From contig CANQLQ010000007.1 in the NCBI GenBank assembly GCA_947624755.1, positions 1 through 19,338 of the forward strand: a stretch of 19,338 nt of DNA. The letters run 5' to 3'. The notes under the pieces were generated by a model. It was not told the DNA's origin and did no database searches. It saw only the letters and a program-made list of their open reading frames with translations. Of this stretch, positions 13,801 to 19,338 are shown piece after piece (position 1 is the stretch's first letter; every line of letters begins with the position of its first letter). Position numbers and translations under genes: made by a program. Source of the DNA: an uncultured Clostridia bacterium. Its GTDB lineage: Bacteria; Bacillota; Clostridia; Oscillospirales; Acutalibacteraceae.

Positions 13801-15789
13801 TTGCAGAGAATCGGAGTTTTTGTATGCTGGTGCGGAAGCAACATTGCTGCAACGGTTGATGTTGACGCAGTTGTTGAAGCAGTCAAAAACGAACCCGGCG
13901 TCTGCCACGCACAGAACTATCAGTATATGTGCTCTGAAGCAGGTCAGGGTCTTATCAAAAACGCTATTAAGGAGCATAATCTAACAGGTATTGTAGTTTG
14001 CTCATGCTCACCGAGAATGCATGAGGCGACTTTCAGAAAAACAGCCGAACAGGCAGGGCTGAACCCATATATGGTTGAAATTGCCAACATTCGTGAACAT
14101 TGCTCATGGATACACAAAGATAAAAAAGAAGCAACCGAAAAAGCAGTTATCCTCGCTCGCGCGGCAATAGCAAAGGTTAACCTTAACACACCGCTCAGAC
14201 CGGGCGAAAGCATGGTAACAAAACGTGCGCTTGTTATCGGCGGCGGTATTGCAGGCATTCAGTCCGCTCTTGATATCGCAGACGCAGGCTATCCGGTCGA
14301 CATCGTTGAAAAGTCTCCTACCATAGGCGGCAAAATGGCTCAGCTCGACAAGACCTTCCCGACTCTTGACTGCGCCGCCTGTATTCTTACACCGAAAATG
14401 GTTGAAGCCGCTCAGCACCCGAATATCAATATTTATTCATACAGCGAAGTTGAAGCCGTAACAGGCTTTGTCGGCAACTTCGACGTTAAAATCAAAAAGA
14501 AAGCCCGCTTTGTTGACGAAAAGAAATGTACCGGCTGTGCGGTTTGTACCGCAAAATGTCCGTCAAGAAAGGGCGGTAACGAATTTAACTGCAACCTCGA
14601 CAACAGAGGAGCGATATATATTCCGTTTGCTCAGGCTGTTCCGAATGTCGCTTGCATAGATTCAACAAGATGCATTCACTTCAAGACAGGCAAATGCGGA
14701 ATCTGCGAAAAATCCTGCTCGGCAGGAGCTGTAAATTTTGACCAGAAAGATGAAATTATTGAACAGAAATACGGCGCAATCGTTGTGGCGACAGGTTTCC
14801 AAATTTCGGATGTAACCAAATTTGACGAATTTCAATATACAAAGCACCCTGATGTTATTACATCACTTGAGCTTGAAAGAATCATGAATGCGGCAGGCCC
14901 TACAAAAGGTACGCTTCTTCGTATGTCAAATAAAGAACATCCGAAGGATATTGTGTTCATTCAGTGCGTAGGTTCAAGAGGCAATACTTGCAGAGATAAG
15001 ACATACTGCTCAAAAATCTGCTGTATGTATACTGCAAAGCACGCAATGCTTATAAGAGAAAAATATCCCGATGTAAATGTTCACGTGTTCTATATTGACG
15101 TAAGAACTCCGGGTAAGAACTTCGATGAATTTTACAGAAGAGCGGTTGAACAATACAATGTTGACTACATCAAAGGCATGGTCGGCAAGGTTTGGGAAAA
15201 CGAAGAAGGCCGTCTGACCGTTCAAGGCGTTGACCTTCTTTCAAACAGAAGAATTATGCTTGACACCGATATGGTTGTTCTTGCCGCCGCTATTGAACCG
15301 AGCGAAGGGGTAAGAAATATTGCGACGATGCTCACAGCAAGCATTGACACCAACGATTTCCTTACCGAAGCTCATCCGAAGCTTCGTCCCGTTGAAAGCC
15401 CGACAGCCGGTGTATTCCTTTCGGGCGTATGTCAGGGACCGAAGGATATTCCCGAGACAGTTTCGCAGGCGGGCGCAGCGGCAGTAAAAGTTGTGGGGCT
15501 TCTTGCCAAAGATAAGCTTGTTACAAGCCCATGCACGGCGAATGCGAACGAGCTTATGTGCAACGGCTGCTCAACTTGCGAAAGAGTTTGCCCGTACGGT
15601 GCAATCGACTATATCGACAAAGAGGTCAACGACCACGGCAAGCGTGAAGTGCGCCGAATCGCAAGAGTCAACTCTGCTCTTTGCCACGGCTGCGGCGCTT
15701 GTACGGTTGCCTGCCCGTCGGGAGCAATGGATCTTCAGGGCTTTAGCAACAGACAGATTATGGCGGAGGTAGATGCGATATGCAAGTAA
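13801..15789 (+). CDS. hdrA: Heterodisulfide reductase-like subunit A (FAD, electron-bifurcating)
   Basis: The FAD-bearing core of the Hdr complex, thought to split electron pairs between ferredoxin and the HdrBC disulfide branch. In the 662-residue protein an HdrA-type N-terminal domain (VFVCWCGSN, 7-15; CSPRMHEATF, 69-78) precedes the FAD motif VIGGGIAGIQSA (145-156) with the ribose-binding Glu170. The insert holds CTGCAVCTAKCP (243-254) and a second Cys set (285-306). Conserved CVGSRG is at 389-394, and two C-terminal ferredoxin clusters (587-598, 628-639) close it. The start is most likely TTG 13801, 8 nt after AAGGAG (13787-13792); an in-frame GTG at 13792 lies within that site. Its 3' end overlaps flxD by 10 bp. 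Confidence 0.95.
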   Translation: MQRIGVFVCWCGSNIAATVDVDAVVEAVKNEPGVCHAQNYQYMCSEAGQGLIKNAIKEHNLTGIVVCSCSPRMHEATFRKTAEQAGLNPYMVEIANIREHCSWIHKDKKEATEKAVILARAAIAKVNLNTPLRPGESMVTKRALVIGGGIAGIQSALDIADAGYPVDIVEKSPTIGGKMAQLDKTFPTLDCAACILTPKMVEAAQHPNINIYSYSEVEAVTGFVGNFDVKIKKKARFVDEKKCTGCAVCTAKCPSRKGGNEFNCNLDNRGAIYIPFAQAVPNVACIDSTRCIHFKTGKCGICEKSCSAGAVNFDQKDEIIEQKYGAIVVATGFQISDVTKFDEFQYTKHPDVITSLELERIMNAAGPTKGTLLRMSNKEHPKDIVFIQCVGSRGNTCRDKTYCSKICCMYTAKHAMLIREKYPDVNVHVFYIDVRTPGKNFDEFYRRAVEQYNVDYIKGMVGKVWENEEGRLTVQGVDLLSNRRIMLDTDMVVLAAAIEPSEGVRNIATMLTASIDTNDFLTEAHPKLRPVESPTAGVFLSGVCQGPKDIPETVSQAGAAAVKVVGLLAKDKLVTSPCTANANELMCNGCSTCERVCPYGAIDYIDKEVNDHGKREVRRIARVNSALCHGCGACTVACPSGAMDLQGFSNRQIMAEVDAICK

Positions 15790-16241
15790 GCGAGAACACA
15801 GAAAACAAAGAGTTCAAGCCGCTCATCGTGGCGTTTTGCTGCAACTGGTGCAGTTACGCAGGCGCAGACCTTGCCGGCACAAGCAGGCTTTCTTACCCTG
15901 CCGAAGTAAAAATTATTCGTGTGCCGTGCTCATGCCGTGTTAACCCGATGTTCATTCTCAAAGCTTTTGAAAAGGGTGCGGACGGCGTTATCATGTGCGG
16001 CTGCCACCCGGGCGACTGCCATTACAGCACGGGTAACTATTACGCAAGAAGAAGAATGACCCTTCTGTTCAGTATGCTCGACTACCTCGGTATCGACAGA
16101 GCAAGAACAAGAGTTGAATGGGTTTCAGCCGCCGAAGGTCAGAAGTTTTCGCTCGTTATGAACGACTTTGCGAAAACAGTCACCGAACTTGGCGAGAATA
16201 TTAAGTTGGGGGATTTAAGATGCAAAAAACAGCAGGATTAA
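15780..16241 (+). CDS. flxD: MvhD/FlxD-like [2Fe-2S] protein
   Basis: Links HdrA to its electron-donating partner; MvhD does this for a hydrogenase in methanogens and FlxD for a NADH-oxidising module in anaerobic bacteria. In the 153-residue protein, cysteines at 20, 21 and 24, at 50 and 52, and in MCGCHPGDCHY (72-82) match the MvhD/FrhD/FlpD family pattern. GGAGGT (15765-15770) lies 9 nt before ATG 15780, inside the hdrA end, so translation is coupled. It overlaps the next gene by 22 bp. No hydrogenase large or small subunit is nearby, which favours the Flx rather than the Mvh arrangement. Confidence 0.9.
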   Translation: MQVSENTENKEFKPLIVAFCCNWCSYAGADLAGTSRLSYPAEVKIIRVPCSCRVNPMFILKAFEKGADGVIMCGCHPGDCHYSTGNYYARRRMTLLFSMLDYLGIDRARTRVEWVSAAEGQKFSLVMNDFAKTVTELGENIKLGDLRCKKQQD

Positions 16242-17209
16242 TCAAAAAAAGAGTCCTTGAACTCCTTGCTGACGGCACAGTTACAAAAGTCCTCGGCTGG
16301 AAAGAAGGCGACTTTATCTATGACGTAACGCCGGCCTCTTTCTTATCGGCGCAGGAAGCAGACGGCCTTGTTTATTCAAGCTTCTGCGGCGCTAATCTTT
16401 CTAAATATCTTATTTCTGAATGTAAAGCTTTGACAGAAGGCAAAATTCTTGCGCTTCTTAAGCCCTGTGACACATACAGCTTCAATCAGCTTCTTACAGA
16501 GCACAGAATCGACAGAGATAAAGTTTATGTAATCGGCGTCGGCTGCAAAGGTATGCTTGACATTGAAAAAATCAAAGCCATGGGTATTAAGGGTATTACC
16601 AAGGTTATTGATAACGGCAAAGAGCTTGATATAAAAACGATCTACGGCAGCAAAACCTGCAAGAGAGAAGACGCTCTTTTGGAAAAATGCCTTTGCTGCA
16701 AGAGCAAGAATTTTAAGGCATTCGATGAAATTATAGACCCCGAACCTGAAACCAAAGAAGAAAAAGCAGACAGATTTGCAAAAGTTTCCGAGCTTGAAGC
16801 TATGACAGCCGAAGAAAGATACGCTTTCTGGCAGGAGCAGCTTTCAAAATGTATTCGCTGCAATGCCTGCAGAAATGTTTGTCCGGCTTGCAGCTGCATG
16901 AAGTGTGTTTTTGACAATCCCGTTTCCGGTGTTTCTTCAAAGGCAAACACAGATTCATTTGAAGAAAAAATGTTCCATATTATACGGGCTTTCCACGTTG
17001 CCGGCAGATGTACGGACTGCGGTGAATGTTCAAGAGTTTGCCCCCAAAATATTCCGCTTCATCTTCTTAACCGCAAGTTTATCAAGGATATCAACGAACT
17101 TTACGGTGAATATCAGGCAGGTGAAGAAGTCGGTTCAAGAGCTCCGCTTGCAGACTTCACATTTGACGATGCAGAACCTTCCGTAGTTAATGAGAGGGGG
17201 AACAGCTAA
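16220..17209 (+). CDS. flxC: Flx iron-sulfur subunit, FrhB/FdhB-like with two [4Fe-4S] clusters
   Basis: A 329-residue electron-transfer subunit. The N-terminal part (about 1-175) resembles FrhB/FdhB-type flavoprotein subunits: LLKPCDTYSF (79-88), VIGVGCKGM (104-112) and a CLCC motif (157-160). The C-terminal part carries CIRCNACRNVCPACSC (211-226) and CTDCGECSRVCP (264-275), two cubane clusters with extra cysteines around the first. It sits between FlxD and the NAD-reacting module, so it probably passes electrons between them. Which Flx letter is correct is uncertain; the assignment to the Flx module is from gene order. ATG 16220 has GGGGGA (16208-16213) upstream and overlaps the flxD end. 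Confidence 0.85.
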   Translation: MQKTAGLIKKRVLELLADGTVTKVLGWKEGDFIYDVTPASFLSAQEADGLVYSSFCGANLSKYLISECKALTEGKILALLKPCDTYSFNQLLTEHRIDRDKVYVIGVGCKGMLDIEKIKAMGIKGITKVIDNGKELDIKTIYGSKTCKREDALLEKCLCCKSKNFKAFDEIIDPEPETKEEKADRFAKVSELEAMTAEERYAFWQEQLSKCIRCNACRNVCPACSCMKCVFDNPVSGVSSKANTDSFEEKMFHIIRAFHVAGRCTDCGECSRVCPQNIPLHLLNRKFIKDINELYGEYQAGEEVGSRAPLADFTFDDAEPSVVNERGNS

Positions 17210-18234
17210 TGAAAAAAATTGAAAAGGCAAAGCTTAATGACCTTCTTGCAAGGCTTGCAGAAGCCTCAACTCTTTATCTTCCCGTAAGAAAAGGCGGCAA
17301 GGTAAATTTTGCAAAATGGACTAAGGATGAAGAATACTGCGCTGATGAACTCAAAACAGTAAAATCCGCAAAAGATGTTTTCTTTCCGCAAAGTGAAAAT
17401 ATTGTATCTTTCAAAAGAGAAAGCTCAAAAATTACGATCCTTCCGAAAGAACTTCCGACAGACAGAACCGTTATTTTCGGTGTAAGAGCCTGCGATGCAA
17501 AGAGCTTTGATATACTTGACAGCGTGTTTATGTCAGAACCTGCCGACAGCTTCTATACCGCAAGAAGAAACAGCGCGGTAATTATAACAACAGCTTGCAG
17601 TACTCCGGAAGAAACCTGTTTCTGCGGTGTGTTCGGAATTGACCCTGCAAATCCGGGCGCCGATATTCAGACATGGTTCGTCGGCGAAGAGCTTTTCTGG
17701 GAAGCTTTGAGCGAAAAGGGTAAGGCGCTTACCGAAGAACTTTCAGATATGCTTTCTGACGCAGACGAAAAAGAAGTTGAGGACGAAAAGAGCAGAATTT
17801 CTGAAATTACAAAACAGCTTCCGCTAAACGGACTTTCGCTTGAAAACTTCGGCGGCGACAAAACGAATGAACTTTTTGACGCAGCGCAGTGGGAAAAGCT
17901 CAGCCAGTCATGTATCGGCTGCGGCACCTGCACATTTGTATGTCCGACTTGTCAGTGCTATGACATACGAGACTATGACACCGGAAACGACATCAGAAGA
18001 TATCGCTGCTGGGATTCTTGTATGTACAGCGACTTTACAATGTGCGCTCACGGCACAAACAGACCCACCCAGCTTCAGCGTTTCAGACAGAGATTTATGC
18101 ACAAGCTTGTATATTTCCCGGCAAACAATAACGGTGAATTTTCATGCGTCGGCTGCGGCAGATGTGTTTCAAGCTGCCCGATTTCAATGAATATAGCAAA
18201 AGTAATCAAATCTTTCGGAGGTGACAATAAATGA
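17209..18234 (+). CDS. flxB: Flx iron-sulfur subunit, HyhB/AsrA-like with two [4Fe-4S] clusters
   Basis: A 341-residue protein of the family that includes sulfhydrogenase beta subunits (HyhB/HydB) and anaerobic sulfite reductase subunit A. These proteins pair with a flavin/NAD subunit of the type encoded next. GVRACDAKSFDILD is at 91-104, and the ferredoxin motifs are CIGCGTCTFVCP (235-246), followed by TCQC, and CVGCGRCVSSCP (313-324). An acidic, helix-like insert (about 165-200) precedes the cluster domain. ATG 17209 shares its first base with the upstream TAA, with a GAGAGGGGG ribosome site before it. Its 3' end overlaps flxA by ATGA, as expected of subunits of one complex. Confidence 0.87.
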   Translation: MKKIEKAKLNDLLARLAEASTLYLPVRKGGKVNFAKWTKDEEYCADELKTVKSAKDVFFPQSENIVSFKRESSKITILPKELPTDRTVIFGVRACDAKSFDILDSVFMSEPADSFYTARRNSAVIITTACSTPEETCFCGVFGIDPANPGADIQTWFVGEELFWEALSEKGKALTEELSDMLSDADEKEVEDEKSRISEITKQLPLNGLSLENFGGDKTNELFDAAQWEKLSQSCIGCGTCTFVCPTCQCYDIRDYDTGNDIRRYRCWDSCMYSDFTMCAHGTNRPTQLQRFRQRFMHKLVYFPANNNGEFSCVGCGRCVSSCPISMNIAKVIKSFGGDNK

Positions 18235-19088
18235 GTTGTACTTGCAACCACGGTGAAAACGCAGATAAGCTTGTACCCGTTCGAGCTGTTGTCACCGAAA
18301 TAAGAACCGAAACCCCCGATGTGAAAACCTTCAGAGTTGTCGGTATTGACGGCTCAAACTGCTTTGACCATATGCCCGGTCAGTGTGCAATGCTCACAGT
18401 TCCCGGCGTTGGCGAGGCAATGTTTTCTATCACTTCTTCTCCGACAGAAACCGAATACAAGGATTTCAGCATTAAACGCTGCGGTTTGCTGACCGATTAT
18501 CTTCATACCATGGAGCCGGGTCAGGAAATCGGTATCAGAGGACCTTTCGGAAAACCCTTCCCCGTTGATACGGTATTCAAAGGAAAAGATCTTATTTTTA
18601 TTGCCGGCGGTATCGGCCTTGCTCCGCTTCATTCGGTAATCAATTATTGCCGTGCAAACAGAGATAACTACGGTAAAATTGATATTCTTTACGGTTCAAG
18701 AAGTGCAGACGACCTTGTTGACTTCGACGAAATTAAGAACGAATGGGAAAAAGAGGACGGCATAAACGTCTATCTCACAATCGACAGAGAACAGGAAGGC
18801 TGGGACGGTCACGTTGGTTTTGTTCCTTCTTATCTTAAAGAAATCGGTTTTAAACCCGACGCAAACAGAATCGCAGTCCTCTGCGGTCCGCCGATTATGA
18901 TAAAGTTCGTTCTTCAAGGTCTTATTGAAATGGGTTTTGACAAAACTCAGGTTTATACAACACTTGAACTTAAAATGAAATGCGGAATCGGCAAGTGCGG
19001 CAGATGCAACATAGGAAGCAAATATGTCTGCAAAGACGGTCCTGTTTTCCGTTGCGATGAAATTGACGAATTACCGGATGAATATTAA
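18231..19088 (+). CDS. flxA: Flx FAD/NAD(H)-binding oxidoreductase subunit (PyrK/AsrB/HyhG type)
   Basis: A ferredoxin-NADP reductase-fold subunit expected to exchange electrons with NAD(H). The 285-residue protein has an FAD domain (about 14-115) with SITSSP at 66-71. The NAD domain contains FIAGGIGLAPLHS (123-135), YGSRSADDL (154-162) and VLCGPPIMI (216-224). A PyrK-type [2Fe-2S] motif, CGIGKCGRC (251-259) plus C267 and C275, closes it. The N-terminus has an unusual CTC (residues 3-5) with no counterpart I know in the family. ATG 18231 overlaps the flxB stop. In the Flx model this is where NADH enters, with electrons flowing through the iron-sulfur subunits and FlxD to HdrA. Confidence 0.9.
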   Translation: MSCTCNHGENADKLVPVRAVVTEIRTETPDVKTFRVVGIDGSNCFDHMPGQCAMLTVPGVGEAMFSITSSPTETEYKDFSIKRCGLLTDYLHTMEPGQEIGIRGPFGKPFPVDTVFKGKDLIFIAGGIGLAPLHSVINYCRANRDNYGKIDILYGSRSADDLVDFDEIKNEWEKEDGINVYLTIDREQEGWDGHVGFVPSYLKEIGFKPDANRIAVLCGPPIMIKFVLQGLIEMGFDKTQVYTTLELKMKCGIGKCGRCNIGSKYVCKDGPVFRCDEIDELPDEY

Positions 19089-19106
19089 AGACAAGGAGTG
19101 ACTGAA

Positions 19107-19338
19107 ATGGAACAGATGGTAAATATCTATATTATGGGTAAGAAATATTCTGTACCCTCAAGTCTTACGATTATGACTGCAACCGAATATGCAGGATATA
19201 AATATGTGAGAGGCTGTGGCTGTCGTAACGGTTTTTGCGGCGCGTGTGCAACAGTTTACAGAATCAAGGGAGAATTTGAATTGAGAACAGGTCTTGCCTG
19301 CCAGACACAGGTTCAGGAGGGTATGTATATCGCTTCAC
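19107..19338 (+). CDS. [2Fe-2S] ferredoxin-like protein, truncated by window end
   Basis: The open reading frame runs off the right edge after 77 codons. AAGGAG (19093-19098) lies 8 nt before ATG 19107, and the gap from flxA is 18 bp, so it belongs to the same operon. The visible part begins MEQMVNIYIMGKKY and carries GCGCRNGFCGAC followed by LAC 20 residues on. This is a plant-type [2Fe-2S] pattern (C-x4-C-x2-C...C) like that in 2Fe-2S N-terminal domains of larger iron-sulfur proteins. Whether it is a small ferredoxin or the first domain of a longer, 4Fe-4S-bearing protein cannot be seen. It could be a dedicated partner of the Hdr-Flx complex. Confidence 0.75.
   Translation, partial: MEQMVNIYIMGKKYSVPSSLTIMTATEYAGYKYVRGCGCRNGFCGACATVYRIKGEFELRTGLACQTQVQEGMYIAS

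Noticed and set aside
13801..15789. Selenocysteine (in-frame TGA) in HdrA
   Set aside because: The frame is open throughout, with ordinary cysteines at the cluster positions.
12594..19338. Sulfate reducer or methanogen origin based on the hdr genes
   Set aside because: The operon is of the bacterial Hdr-Flx type, the flanking genes and signals are Gram-positive, and no sulfite-reduction or methanogenesis genes are seen.

Overview
The window looks like a chromosomal segment of an anaerobic, low-GC Gram-positive bacterium, most likely a clostridial gut commensal of the Oscillospiraceae/Ruminococcaceae type. This is inferred from the strong AAGGAGG-type ribosome binding sites, the TTGACA/TATAAT promoters, an L-box lysine riboswitch, and iron-sulfur and flavin enzymes typical of strict anaerobes. 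No rRNA, tRNA, CRISPR array, transposase or phage gene is visible.

Left third (1-6750), aspartate-family amino acids. On the minus strand lie hom (homoserine dehydrogenase) and lysC (aspartokinase), and separately dapA-dapB. lysC has a near-ideal internal Shine-Dalgarno and ATG that should yield a separate regulatory (beta) subunit. dapAB sits behind a lysine riboswitch whose aptamer, antiterminator and terminator can all be traced. An AI-2E family membrane protein is encoded between these units on the plus strand. The 666-bp convergent gap between it and dapB is packed with short palindromic repeats, including three copies of a 27-bp hairpin unit whose stems differ by compensatory base changes.

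Middle (6920-12220), cell envelope and redox. There is a one-TM protein with an Ala/Thr/Pro linker (minus strand). A plus-strand cluster follows: a YjdF/DUF2238-like membrane protein, a MurE ligase with an unusual amino-acid-selectivity motif (DDPD in place of DNPR), and a FemABX peptidyltransferase. After a repeat-bearing gap comes a small ferredoxin-thioredoxin-reductase-like protein (minus strand).

Right third (12460-19338), one long plus-strand operon: hdrB-hdrC-hdrA-flxD-flxC-flxB-flxA plus a truncated [2Fe-2S] ferredoxin-like gene. It has a clear promoter, a possible pseudoknot in its 5' leader, and overlapping or near-touching genes. It encodes an HdrABC-FlxABCD type NADH dehydrogenase/heterodisulfide reductase, expected to link NAD(H), ferredoxin and a thiol/disulfide couple by flavin-based electron bifurcation. 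No hydrogenase, DsrC or alcohol dehydrogenase is seen in the window, so the disulfide partner is unknown. The divergently encoded thiol-active FTR-like protein is a neighbour worth considering.
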